From: an uncultured Ulvibacter sp.
GTDB taxonomy: Bacteria > Bacteroidota > Bacteroidia > Flavobacteriales > Flavobacteriaceae
DNA length: 64,000 bases
Assembly (NCBI GenBank): GCA_938041335.1
Contig: CALIAF010000004.1
Coordinates: 1-64,000, forward strand
Direction: 5' to 3'
Shown here: in pieces, positions 50,373 through 59,013 of the stretch
Layout: each line of letters opens with the position of its first letter
Numbering within the stretch: the first letter of the stretch is position 1
Position numbers and translations under genes: made by a program
Notes under the pieces: model-generated
Databases searched by the model: none
What the model was told of the DNA's origin: nothing
What the model saw: only the letters and a program-made list of their open reading frames with translations

Positions 50373-52832
50373 ATGAAAATATTTCTTACTATTTGCTTGT
50401 CTTTTTTTACGCTCTTTGCCACCGCACAAGGACCTAAGTCCACCAAAGAAATCACAGTTACCGGAAAAGTACTAGAAGAAGGTGTTAATGTACCACTAGA
50501 GTATGCAACGGTTTCATTTATTGACGCCAACGGTAAAGTGGTTACCGGTGGGATTACAGATCTTAAAGGAGTATACAACATTCAAGTGGCTGCCGGTATT
50601 TACACCGTAAAGTACGAGTATATCTCTTTTAAAAACAAAGAAATTACAGGTCAAAATCTTACTTCAAACACCACCTTACCAGATGTATATCTCGAAATAA
50701 ACTCTGCCAGTCTTGACGAAGTGGTGGTACGTGCAGAAACGACAGAGGTACAAATTAGATTAGACAAGAAAATATACAATATTGGTAAAGACCTTACTAC
50801 CAGCGGTGCTACCGTGAGTGACGCATTAAGTAATGTTCCTTCTGTAACTGTAGATGTAGACGGAGCGATTGCTCTTAGAGGAAATGAAAATGTTCGTATT
50901 TTAATTAACGGAAAACCATCTGCTATTGCAGGTTTTGGCTCTACAGATGCTTTGCGTCAGTTACCAGCAGATGCAATAGAGCGCGTAGAGGTTATTACTT
51001 CTCCTTCTGCTCGTTATGATGCAGAAGGAACAGCGGGAATACTTAATATTATTCTAAGAAAAGAAAAGACCCTAGGTTTTAACGGCTCTATTCAGGCTAA
51101 TATTGGTGATCCTGCTTTATATGGTCTCTCCGGAAATGTGAACCTACGTACAAACAAGTTTAATGTCTTTAACACCACTGGAATTAATTACAGAAAAAGA
51201 CCAGGAAATGCATTTTTTAACAATGAATATCTTTCAGAAGGCGTTGCCAATACTTTTGTTACAGAAACACGGGAATATGATAGGCTAAATAAAAGCTTTA
51301 ATACAAATCTAGGAATGGAATATTTTCTAACAGAACAATCCTCAATCACGGGTTCTGTTTTTCTTAGGTTAGGTGATAGCGATGATAAAACAACTAACAT
51401 AACAAACGAATTTGATGATCCTTCTGTTTTAGAGATATCGAGAGTTCGTACCGAGTTAGAAAATGAAGAAGACATTAGCGTTCAAGGATCTCTTAATTAT
51501 GTAAATAAATTTGACAAGAACGGTCACGAACTATCAGCAGATTTTCAATATGAAATTGATAAAGAGAAACAAAGATCAACTATTCTAGAAAGTAACACGT
51601 TCCCAGATGAACTTCGATTGCCTACAGAAATAGTGCGCACTGATGAAGATGGTACAGAAATTTTATTCCAATCAGACTACGTAAGGCCGATAGGAGAAAA
51701 TGCGCAGTTTGAAGCTGGTTTTAGAATTAATCTTGAAGAAACAAAAACAGACTTCGAGCTTTTTGAAGAAGCTAGTTTAACCAATGATTTTATAAGAGAT
51801 AACGGCCTATCAAACATTTTTACTTATAATGAAGATGTGTATGCAACCTACCTGCAATATGGTAATAAAGTGGGAGAAAAGTTTAGTTTTCTTTTTGGAT
51901 TAAGAGCAGAGAACACCATACTTACTGGAGAAGTTGTAGCGAATGAAAATACCACTATTGGATTTGACCCAAACTTTAACAACTCTTATTTTGGTCTTTT
52001 TCCTACGGCTAATCTTTCTTATGAAATTGGCGAACGTGAAAATATCACATTAGGATACAACAGAAGGATTAATAGGCCTCGAGGCTATTTTGTTAATCCT
52101 TTTCCTTCAAGATCTAGTGAGACTAACGTCTTTCAAGGTAATCCTGGCCTCGCACCAGCATTTGCGAACGCATTTGACTTAGGATATTTAAAAAGCTGGA
52201 AAAAAATCACACTTACCACTTCCATCTATTATCAAAAAGAAACAGATGCTTTTGAGCGAATACAAGAAGACACTGGTGAGTTAACTCCTAATGGTATTCC
52301 AATTATTAGAACCATCCCTATCAACCTATCATCAAACAATCGCTATGGTTTTGAAGCAGGAATATTATATAACGCCATTAAATGGTTAAGGCTCAATGGA
52401 AGTTTTAATTATTTTAACTTTAAAAGTGAAGGGAGCTTCAATGGAGTTGCGTATGGCACAGAAAACAGTAGTTGGTTTGCGCGTGGGAGTGCTAAGGTAT
52501 CACTGCCTGCAAAAATAGACTGGCAGACGAGTGCCAATTACCGTGGCCCTAGAAACAATGCTCAAACAGAGAGTGAAGGTATCTTTTCAATGAACCTAGC
52601 ATTTAGCAAAGACCTTTTTAAAGACAATGCAACTATTGGCCTTAATGTAAGTGATCTCTTTAACAGTCGTAAGCGAATCTCTAGGACAGAAACAGAAACT
52701 TTTTTACAAGAGAGCGAATTTCAATGGAGACAGCGCCAAGTTACTCTGTCTTTCACCTATCGCTTTAACCAGAAAAAGAAACGCGAACGAGGCGGAGAAC
52801 GTGGCGGTGATGATGGCGGTTTTGAAGGATAG
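50373..52832 (+). CDS. TonB-dependent receptor with CarboxypepD-like N-terminal domain
   Basis: 819 residues. Signal peptide (LFATAQ), a CarboxypepD_reg-like domain (EVTGKVLEEG-like 'TVTGKVLEEGVNVPLEYATV' to about 110), a plug (SDALSNVPSVTVDVDGAIAL, EVITSPSARYDAEGTAGILN) and an outer-membrane beta-barrel of the OMP_b-brl_3 type ending at TFSFTYRFNQKK-like sequence. After the last strand comes a charged tail rich in Arg, Glu and Gly (RERGGERGGDDGGFEG), about 16 residues, which would lie in the periplasm or at the barrel edge; such tails are seen in flavobacterial relatives. No SusD partner is adjacent; the ligand is unknown. Confidence 0.88.
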   Translation: MKIFLTICLSFFTLFATAQGPKSTKEITVTGKVLEEGVNVPLEYATVSFIDANGKVVTGGITDLKGVYNIQVAAGIYTVKYEYISFKNKEITGQNLTSNTTLPDVYLEINSASLDEVVVRAETTEVQIRLDKKIYNIGKDLTTSGATVSDALSNVPSVTVDVDGAIALRGNENVRILINGKPSAIAGFGSTDALRQLPADAIERVEVITSPSARYDAEGTAGILNIILRKEKTLGFNGSIQANIGDPALYGLSGNVNLRTNKFNVFNTTGINYRKRPGNAFFNNEYLSEGVANTFVTETREYDRLNKSFNTNLGMEYFLTEQSSITGSVFLRLGDSDDKTTNITNEFDDPSVLEISRVRTELENEEDISVQGSLNYVNKFDKNGHELSADFQYEIDKEKQRSTILESNTFPDELRLPTEIVRTDEDGTEILFQSDYVRPIGENAQFEAGFRINLEETKTDFELFEEASLTNDFIRDNGLSNIFTYNEDVYATYLQYGNKVGEKFSFLFGLRAENTILTGEVVANENTTIGFDPNFNNSYFGLFPTANLSYEIGERENITLGYNRRINRPRGYFVNPFPSRSSETNVFQGNPGLAPAFANAFDLGYLKSWKKITLTTSIYYQKETDAFERIQEDTGELTPNGIPIIRTIPINLSSNNRYGFEAGILYNAIKWLRLNGSFNYFNFKSEGSFNGVAYGTENSSWFARGSAKVSLPAKIDWQTSANYRGPRNNAQTESEGIFSMNLAFSKDLFKDNATIGLNVSDLFNSRKRISRTETETFLQESEFQWRQRQVTLSFTYRFNQKKKRERGGERGGDDGGFEG

Positions 52833-53127
52833 TATTGGGCGCCATTATTCTATGAACTATATGGGGCAATCCTAATCTTCAGACCAAAGTAGACTCTTTT
52901 AGTTTTATTCACGACAAAGTATGTCTCTATCTATCTGAACTTAAGCGATGTATCATTGTAAAGTTTAAATCGCGCAAACTCTCATCTTTAATACCTTTAT
53001 TCCACACGGATGCCTAAACAATCTTGAAAAACTCAATAGCAAACGTAACCGCTGTTTTTGAGAGAGACACTTCTTAGTTTATTTCTCATTTAAAAAACAT
53101 AACGGCTACAAAAGAAAATGGGGAAAT

Positions 53128-54195
53128 CTAATTATGCTTTAGCACCCACAACTCAACCTCTTCTGTGGCTCGCCAGTGTTGATCTCGCTTAGTTTTAGTA
53201 GACGCAGCGCTTACCTTTTTTGTATATCTTTTTTCTAATTGAAACCGATTACCCTCGGCCAATTCTATAGCAATAGGATGTGATGTGGTCACTTTTGTAA
53301 TAAGCGCCAAATTTGAGAAAATGACAACTAGTTTTCCATCCGGAGAAAGTCTTTTCTTAGCTTCCGCAAAAAACTCCGGGAACAACGTATTGTCATAGTA
53401 AATCGCAGCATCCATGCCGTCCACATCTCGCGTAGCAGGCAACCACGGCGGATTAAACACAATCAACTCGGTTTCTTTTTTCCAAGCAGCAAAGAGATGT
53501 CCTACATCTAGTTCAATTTTTCTGGACAGTTTTGTGGTTCCCATAAACTCGGCTAATCCTACTATCGCATTTGGGTTCGTATCTGTGGCAAAGACTTTCT
53601 GGAATCCATGCAGTACCATTTGCAGCGACAAAACGCCACAACCCACACCCACATCTATGGCCGTTTTTTTAGGACCATCATAATACTTCAACCAATTGTC
53701 AAAGAGGATTAAATGCTCAAAGCGCGTAGGAAAGTACACGCCGTAATAAGGGCGTAATTTATTACGCAGCACTGGAATATTAATCCCATTATGATACCAT
53801 TGCCAGGAGCTATTTAAACCCTGAACTTCGGGAAAACTCAATGCAAAATGTTTGTTATCTGGGTAAAATTTCTCTAACCATCCTATGCTGGGCGCCTTCT
53901 TTACCAGAAGCAGTTGATCCTTAACTTCTAACAATATTAAATTTGAAAAGGTATGATACGCCTCACGATATTCACGCTGCTCCCTTAACGTTTTATTAGG
54001 GAGTTTTCGTCTCAAATATTTATGAATCTCTTTTAACAATAAAATCCCGTCGCTGTAATATTCATTAATTAATACAGTCTCTCCTGCTGCTAAAGTCTCT
54101 ATAATTGGCTTTACCTCCGTTTCTTTCTGAAACGTCTTTTGATTTTTATTAATCGCAACAGGCCTAGGTTTATTAATTTTTATATCGGTATTCAT
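53128..54195 (-). CDS. HemK/PrmA-like methyltransferase with N-terminal extension
   Basis: 355 residues. The first 140 or so residues are not part of the methyltransferase and look helical, with an early positively charged stretch. The core has AIDVGVGCGVLSLQMVLHGF (SAM loop), ATDTNPNAIVGLAEF and the catalytic N-P-P motif in LIVFNPPWLPATRD, typical of amino- or N6-methylating class I enzymes such as HemK/PrmB or rRNA N2/N6 methyltransferases. Target unknown. It converges on no gene: a 295-base gap lies before it, and another methyltransferase gene follows upstream on the same strand. Confidence 0.85.
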   Translation of the reverse strand: MNTDIKINKPRPVAINKNQKTFQKETEVKPIIETLAAGETVLINEYYSDGILLLKEIHKYLRRKLPNKTLREQREYREAYHTFSNLILLEVKDQLLLVKKAPSIGWLEKFYPDNKHFALSFPEVQGLNSSWQWYHNGINIPVLRNKLRPYYGVYFPTRFEHLILFDNWLKYYDGPKKTAIDVGVGCGVLSLQMVLHGFQKVFATDTNPNAIVGLAEFMGTTKLSRKIELDVGHLFAAWKKETELIVFNPPWLPATRDVDGMDAAIYYDNTLFPEFFAEAKKRLSPDGKLVVIFSNLALITKVTTSHPIAIELAEGNRFQLEKRYTKKVSAASTKTKRDQHWRATEEVELWVLKHN

Positions 54196-54280
54196 AAATG
54201 CGTTTATCTTTTTGATAATATAGACAAATAATTTTCATCACTTCGGAAATAGAAAAGGTTTAATTCTATAAATAATTTAA

Positions 54281-54952
54281 TTAGAACATGGTATACAAGG
54301 TAGTTCGTATTTCTCCTTTTCTAGCATCTAATGGAATAGAAAGCAGCTCTCTTTCTTGCTTGACCTTAAGATTAAATGGTGAAACAAGTAGGTTGAGTCC
54401 GCTTTTCTTTTTCATTCTTGTTCCTTGTCCAGAAATAATGTTAAGGTTAGGCGTAAAAGTGCCTTCAGGGACATGTTCTGTTACAATCACGTATTTAAAT
54501 TGATGTAACTTTTTACAAATAGTTAAAATTTCGGCATTAGAGAGGTGCTGTAATACTTGTCTTAGTATAGCACAATCTCCAGCTGGCAAATCATCAGCGA
54601 CAATATCAAGACATCTAAAGGCTAAATTTGCCACAATAAACCGCTCTTTGTTATGTGCAATGAGGTCGGGCACTATGTCTACTGCAACGTATTGCTGGGT
54701 ATGACTCACCAATTGTCTACCCACATTAAAATCACCGCAGCCCAAATCGCAAAGGCTAATCGGGCTTTTAAACGAATTTAAAAAAGTAGTAATTGCAGCG
54801 ATATAAGGTGCTACAATCTTTTCTAAATGCGAGCCCTCACCAGAATAAAATGCTGTTGCATTATCTCCCCATAAATTTTGCTCATAAACCTGTATCATCG
54901 CCTCCTTTGTAGGCCAAGGTTTTTTTATTTTATTGGTTTCCTTATCTTTCAT
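54281..54952 (-). CDS. Class I SAM-dependent methyltransferase
   Basis: 223 residues. SAM loop SLCDLGCGDFNVGRQLVSH, acidic ribose-binding YVAVDIVPDLIAHN, and a motif-IV-like AILRQVLQHLSNAEI. The N terminus (KPWPTKEAMIQVYEQNLWG) is shared with a group of uncharacterised flavobacterial methyltransferases. The last 50 residues are basic. Substrate unknown. On the minus strand, TATTTTTG (54977-54984 on the plus strand) matches a -7 element 25 bases before the start. Possibly cotranscribed with the following methyltransferase gene (85-base gap). Confidence 0.8.
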   Translation of the reverse strand: MKDKETNKIKKPWPTKEAMIQVYEQNLWGDNATAFYSGEGSHLEKIVAPYIAAITTFLNSFKSPISLCDLGCGDFNVGRQLVSHTQQYVAVDIVPDLIAHNKERFIVANLAFRCLDIVADDLPAGDCAILRQVLQHLSNAEILTICKKLHQFKYVIVTEHVPEGTFTPNLNIISGQGTRMKKKSGLNLLVSPFNLKVKQERELLSIPLDARKGEIRTTLYTMF

Positions 54953-55087
54953 TTTTTATGAGGTGATACTCATTTTCAAAAATACAAACTTAAACGGGTG
55001 CGGTTTCCACTTAAATGTACAAGATTTTCTTTTGATTCATTTTCTTTTATTAATTTAGAGCTACTCAATTAAAATAGAATAAAAATT

Positions 55088-55699
55088 ATGAATAAATTAT
55101 TGATTATTATTATTTGCTGTATCAGTGCAACTCAATTTGTACATGCTCAAGAACACACGGTATTACAACCACAATTAAAATTAGATATAGAAGTAAATGG
55201 TGAGAAGCATCAAATAATAGATGGTGAGACTATTACTGTTAATGGAAATACGATAAAGGTAAGTTCTTCAGATAATATGACTTTTAATTATGGAGCATTA
55301 AAATTTGACTACCCTAAAAATTTCTCATTTGAATATGAAAGTGATACTGGATATCAAAACTGGTCTTTAGACGGAAACAATTTAGTGATTATGTATTTTA
55401 AATTTGATGCCGAAGTTGGACTTGATGATTTTATTAACCAAATGATATCTCAGTTTGGTGAAGAGAACTCAAAAGTTACAGATAAAGAAATACAATTAGG
55501 AGATATAGCACTAAATGGAAAAAGAATAGACATCCATATTGTTGGTGCAAATTTAACCTATGATATGTATCTACTAGATGCTGGAGATGACGCGACTCAT
55601 TTCTTGTCCCTACAAGACACAAAAAACGATGATGGATCAGACTCTAAAGAATATATAGATACGCTGGAGATAATGGACAAAACCATTAAGATTAAATAA
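55088..55699 (+). CDS. Secreted hypothetical protein
   Basis: 203 residues with a signal peptide (FVHAQ). The rest is beta-rich with repeated hydrophobic strands, for example KLDIEVNGEKHQIIDGETIT and DIALNGKRIDIHIVGANLTY, and an acidic region near 165-195. Not a lipoprotein and no T9SS tail. No family recognised. It stands between divergent and unrelated genes; nothing in context suggests a role. Confidence 0.6.
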   Translation: MNKLLIIIICCISATQFVHAQEHTVLQPQLKLDIEVNGEKHQIIDGETITVNGNTIKVSSSDNMTFNYGALKFDYPKNFSFEYESDTGYQNWSLDGNNLVIMYFKFDAEVGLDDFINQMISQFGEENSKVTDKEIQLGDIALNGKRIDIHIVGANLTYDMYLLDAGDDATHFLSLQDTKNDDGSDSKEYIDTLEIMDKTIKIK

Positions 55700-55915
55700 G
55701 AGTTATTCATGTGATAACAAGTAATGATTGCCCCAGTCTATATCTAAAATAATAGAATAAAGTTAGTAGCCATACGCACTGGACTACTGCTATTTATTAG
55801 TACTTACCAAACTCATATAATAAAAAAATAAAAATCCTTTGAAGTTCTCATTCAACCTGTAGAAACTAATACAGAAGAAAAAAATTATCTTTAATACCAC
55901 AAAAACAACTTTAAC

Positions 55916-56368
55916 ATGAAAGACATCTTTTCAAAACCAGTAACAGACGAAGTAATAGCGCGTCTCAACAACTTAGAACCAGCTTCGCAACCTAGTTGGG
56001 GCAAAATGAGTGTAGACCAAATGCTGGCACACTGCAGTGTTACTTATGAGATGTTATATGAAGACAAGCACCCTAAGCCAAAAGGCTTCCAGAAATGGAT
56101 GATGAAGGCCTTTGTTAAAAAAATAGTGGTTAGCGAAAAGCCGTATAAGAAAAACAATAGAACAGCACCTGCTTTTATTATTACCGCAGAAAAAGATTTT
56201 AGTTCAGAAAAAAACAGGCTCATTGCGTATCTCAAAAAAACACAAGAATTAGGTGGTGACCATTTTAATAATAAAGAAAGTCATTCTTTTGGGCCTTTGT
56301 CTAAAAACGAATGGAACAATATGTTTTACAAACACTTAGATCATCATTTGACACAGTTTGAGGTTTAA
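55916..56368 (+). CDS. DinB-fold (DUF1569-type) protein
   Basis: 150 residues. The conserved opening WGKMSVDQMLAHC with His and the closing SFGPLSKNEWNNMFYKHLDH with further His residues provide the three histidines that bind a metal in the DinB/YfiT four-helix-bundle superfamily; DUF1569 members share the 'MSVDQM(L)AH' and 'HF/H-x-x-HL' pattern. Some are thiol transferases; the activity here is unknown. A terminator at 56388 follows, shared with the convergent small gene. Confidence 0.8.
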   Translation: MKDIFSKPVTDEVIARLNNLEPASQPSWGKMSVDQMLAHCSVTYEMLYEDKHPKPKGFQKWMMKAFVKKIVVSEKPYKKNNRTAPAFIITAEKDFSSEKNRLIAYLKKTQELGGDHFNNKESHSFGPLSKNEWNNMFYKHLDHHLTQFEV

Positions 56369-56387
56369 ACTACATTTATAAATGCAA

Positions 56388-56420
56388 AAAAAACCGCCTA
56401 TTTTACAATAGGCGGTTTTT
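56388..56420. terminator. Bidirectional terminator
   Basis: AAAAACCGCCTAT (56389-56401) pairs with ATAGGCGG and its T-run (56408-56420), 13 pairs around a 6-base loop; A- and T-runs on both sides let it serve both the DinB-fold gene (plus) and the small membrane gene (minus). Confidence 0.8.
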
Positions 56421-56437
56421 ATATTTCTATATCAAGA

Positions 56438-56605
56438 TTACTCTTGCTCTAATTTCTTTGCTTCACGCTTTAATTTAAAGTTCTCTAGTAATTGCCCACC
56501 TATCCAATAAGGGATAATTGACACTAGAAATATCATTAACCAAAACCCTATCGTTAGTATCGTTAAGAAAGCTAAAAATCCTAAATATTGGTCAAAATCA
56601 AACAT
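56438..56605 (-). CDS. 55-residue single- or double-pass membrane protein
   Basis: An ORF below the usual length cut-off. It reads from ATG at 56605 to TAA at 56438. Residues 8-31 are hydrophobic (GFLAFLTILTIG, FWLMIFLVSIIPYW) and the tail is basic-acidic (ENFKLKREAKKLEQE). Two pieces of independent evidence support it: a near-perfect promoter (TTTG-N18-TATCTTTG) ends 23 bases before its start, and a terminator follows 18 bases after its stop. Small membrane proteins of this shape are common in flavobacteria; function unknown. Confidence 0.6.
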   Translation of the reverse strand: MFDFDQYLGFLAFLTILTIGFWLMIFLVSIIPYWIGGQLLENFKLKREAKKLEQE

Positions 56606-56627
56606 AGCGTGTGTTATTAAGTTTAGG

Positions 56628-56657
56628 CAAAGATAAGTAGTATTTTACAAAAACAAA
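56628..56657 (-). promoter_or_regulatory. Promoter for the 55-residue membrane protein gene
   Basis: Read on the minus strand: TTTG (56657-56654), an 18-base spacer and TATCTTTG (56635-56628), an exact match to the Bacteroidota promoter consensus. Transcription would start near 56622, about 17 bases before the ATG at 56605. Confidence 0.6.
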
Positions 56658-56718
56658 ACCCCCTATTGAAAAAGAAATGGAGTTTTTAACAAGTTTTCAA
56701 CGGCTTTTACCCTTCTTC

Positions 56719-58647
56719 TTAAAAGTTAAGCGCCAGACCTAATCTTAGGTTACGACCTCTTGTTTGGTACCTGTACAATTCTTCATATTCTGCATCAAGT
56801 ATGTTGTTAACTGCTGCAAACAGACGTAGTTCTTTTAAAACCTGCGTACTCACGTTAAAATCTAAAACATTAAACGCATCTAAAGTAATAGCTTCGCTCA
56901 TAAAAGTATCAGGATTAAAGAACGAGTCTGCACGTTCACCAGTCATTTGAAAATTGAAACCAAAAGAAGTTTGATCACTTAATGCATACCCAATAGTAGC
57001 GTTTACTTTGTGTTCTGGAATACGCAATGCAAAACGCTCTTCTACTTGGGTATTGGTGTAGTTTGCGGTCAATGACAATTGCTTTGTTACCTGATACCCT
57101 AACTCTACTTCTACTCCACTTGCTGTAAACTCTTCGGAAATATTCTGGTATTGATAGATAAAATTATCTGCATCAACAGTCACAAAATCAACAAAGTTTT
57201 GCTCATTTCGGTTAAAGTAAACAGCACTAGCGCGTAGCTTATTAATTCCTGTAAATTCTAAACCTCCCTCAAGTGTCGTGTTTTCTTCAGGTTGTAATTC
57301 TAGATTACCATATAAAGGATCATGTAATTGAAATAAAGAAGGTGTGATGTATGCCGTACTGTAAGAAGCTAAGGCTTTTAGTTTACTTTCTCCTAAGGCA
57401 AACTGATATGATGGATTTACATTGTAAACAATATGCGACCCATAATCACTATGTATATTTAGCCTTGCTCCTGCACTAGCAGTAAAAGCTCCTTTATTAA
57501 AAGTTGCGTTTACATAAGGATCAATAATATTAAAAGTAGCAGTCTCAGCATCAACATTTTGAGCAAAAGCAGTCTCTCCAAAAGGAATACTAAAAGAATT
57601 AAAACTACTCGTGTTATAGTTTAACCCAACTAATGCAGTAATATTTGAAGTAAAACGATAGGTCAGGTAATTATCTAAACTATATAATTTAGAATCAAAT
57701 TTACTGGGAAAACTACTCTCTGTATCTCTTTTGATCCAACTAAAACTATCATTAAAAACATATTCTCCTTTTGCGTATTGCCAAACAAAGTTACCACCAG
57801 TGCGAAGCTGGCGCGTTTCAGAAAGAAAAGCGGCGTCTGTGTAACTAAAGTCATCAAATGCTGCATCAAATTCGTCTACACTAAAAAACTGACTGAACTT
57901 AATATTTTTATTAATTCTAGCACCTAGCGTGATTTTTGCGTTATAACGCTCATAAGGATCACTCTCAAAAGCATCCTCGCCTTCTGGCGCAGCTATGGCA
58001 GATAAACCATCTACATAACGATGGTTAAAATCTAAGTCGTATGTAAACCAGTTAAGTGTTCCACTTACTTTTGCCGCATTTGTAAATTCATTTGCAGCAA
58101 ATTTCTCATTTTCTTTATCTGCAGCGTTATTGGTCCCAACAGTTGTCATAAAGGTTCCAGAAATCTTCTTTGAAGCTTCTTTTTTAGTTGTAATATTAAT
58201 CACTCCCGCTCCTGCTCCTGAACCATATAATACACTTGCCGCTCCTTTAACTATCTCAATTTTTGCAATAGAAGAGACCGGAAGCAAACGCAAATCAAAA
58301 TCGTTGGCAATACTAGACGGATCATTTACTTGCACCCCATCTATTAGAATCACCACTTGACCGTTACGTCCACCTCTTACAAAGTATCCTAGATTTTGAC
58401 CGTCGTTACTTCGGCTTCCATTTATTTCAATTCCAGAAACGGCATTGATAATTGTTGCAAGGTTTTCGCCCTGTTTAGCTTCAAGATCTTTGGCGGTAAT
58501 TACAGTAACAATCTTACCACTCTGGTCCCGAGGTTTTAAAATTTTTGTATCTAAATACACAGAATCTAAGGCTTCTACTTTAGAAACCTGCTGTGCTGAT
58601 AGTCCAGCAGTTGCTATCATGGCGACAGCACAAATTAATTTTCTCAT
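56719..58647 (-). CDS. btuB: Cobalamin TonB-dependent receptor (BtuB-like)
   Basis: 642 residues, ATG at 58647 (MRKLICAVAMIATAGLSAQ signal peptide); a GTG at 58659 could extend it by 4 residues. Plug domain: SGKIVTVITAKDLEAKQGEN, IINAVSGIEINGSRSNDGQN, GGRNGQVVILIDGVQVNDPS, EIVKGAASVLYGSGAGAGVI. The barrel closes with YQTRGRNLRLGLALNF. A cobalamin riboswitch lies in its leader and the divergent genes code a BtuFCD-like ABC transporter, so vitamin B12 or a corrinoid is the likely cargo. The receptor sequence alone would not give the ligand. Confidence 0.88.
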   Translation of the reverse strand: MRKLICAVAMIATAGLSAQQVSKVEALDSVYLDTKILKPRDQSGKIVTVITAKDLEAKQGENLATIINAVSGIEINGSRSNDGQNLGYFVRGGRNGQVVILIDGVQVNDPSSIANDFDLRLLPVSSIAKIEIVKGAASVLYGSGAGAGVINITTKKEASKKISGTFMTTVGTNNAADKENEKFAANEFTNAAKVSGTLNWFTYDLDFNHRYVDGLSAIAAPEGEDAFESDPYERYNAKITLGARINKNIKFSQFFSVDEFDAAFDDFSYTDAAFLSETRQLRTGGNFVWQYAKGEYVFNDSFSWIKRDTESSFPSKFDSKLYSLDNYLTYRFTSNITALVGLNYNTSSFNSFSIPFGETAFAQNVDAETATFNIIDPYVNATFNKGAFTASAGARLNIHSDYGSHIVYNVNPSYQFALGESKLKALASYSTAYITPSLFQLHDPLYGNLELQPEENTTLEGGLEFTGINKLRASAVYFNRNEQNFVDFVTVDADNFIYQYQNISEEFTASGVEVELGYQVTKQLSLTANYTNTQVEERFALRIPEHKVNATIGYALSDQTSFGFNFQMTGERADSFFNPDTFMSEAITLDAFNVLDFNVSTQVLKELRLFAAVNNILDAEYEELYRYQTRGRNLRLGLALNF

Positions 58648-58654
58648 AATAAAC

Positions 58655-58668
58655 CCCACGAAGGTGGG
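58655..58668 (-). promoter_or_regulatory. Hairpin just before the receptor start codon
   Basis: On the minus strand CCCAC-CTTC-GTGGG (58668-58655) ends 7 bases before the ATG at 58647. It could block translation initiation, acting as the expression platform of the riboswitch. This role is inferred. Confidence 0.4.
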
Positions 58669-58756
58669 TATCTTTTAAAACGGAAATACAAGGAGAGATA
58701 ACGCAATAGGCGCCTCAATTCCTCAAACTTTTATCCCGAAAGTTGAACAATGTAGA

Positions 58757-58920
58757 TTTCTGGCAGGTCTCCTGGCTCGTCTCGTGACACCTTCCCGCCC
58801 TAAGGCAGTGGTATTAAGAATCACTAGTTTACATCTTGTAAACCGACTTACAGTTGCGGGAACAGCTTGGGAGTATTCACCCAATTCCCTTTTAAGAACA
58901 GCTTGTGTTCACCTAAAATC
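58757..58920 (-). ncRNA. Cobalamin riboswitch
   Basis: Read on the minus strand the element has the conserved parts in order: AAGGGAATTGGGTGAA, the AAGCTGTTCCCGCAACTGTAA core, ACCACTGCC, GGGAAGG and the B12 box GAGCCAGGAGACCTGCC. It lies in the leader of the receptor gene, 110 bases from its start codon, and is preceded by a -7 element at 58926. It would shut the receptor off when coenzyme B12 is abundant. Confidence 0.95.
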
Positions 58921-58925
58921 TGCGG

Positions 58926-58933
58926 CGAAAGTA
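58926..58933 (-). promoter_or_regulatory. Candidate promoter for the riboswitch transcript
   Basis: On the minus strand TACTTTCG, a TAnnTTTG match with one change, lies just upstream of the riboswitch's first conserved bases. No clear -33 element. Confidence 0.4.
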
Positions 58934-58984
58934 CAACATATTAATATATGCGACACCTACTTTTATATTAAAGATGAGAACGGT

Positions 58985-58992
58985 TACCTTTG
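58985..58992 (+). promoter_or_regulatory. Candidate promoter for the ABC transporter operon
   Basis: TACCTTTG matches TAnnTTTG; the predicted transcript would start near 58998, 16 bases before ATG 59014, leaving no room for a riboswitch on this strand. A T-rich TTTTA at 58961 is the only -33 candidate. Confidence 0.45.
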
Positions 58993-59013
58993 CGATCGCT
59001 TTAAACCATTTTT

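Larger units (their letters stand above)
58648..59013. promoter_or_regulatory. Divergent regulatory region of the cobalamin locus
   Basis: 366 bases between the receptor (minus) and the ABC binding protein gene (plus). It holds the riboswitch (58757-58920), its presumed expression-platform hairpin (58655-58668), and promoter elements for both strands. No other gene is seen; readings over the riboswitch are spurious. Confidence 0.8.

Noticed and set aside
52833-53127. Small gene in the gap after the large receptor
   Set aside because: Only very short readings start there; nothing supports translation and no repeat or hairpin stands out.
53128-54952. Restriction-modification system formed by the two methyltransferases
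   Set aside because: No restriction enzyme or target-recognition domain is adjacent, and neither has DNA-methyltransferase motif order; the NPPW motif alone also fits protein or RNA methylation.
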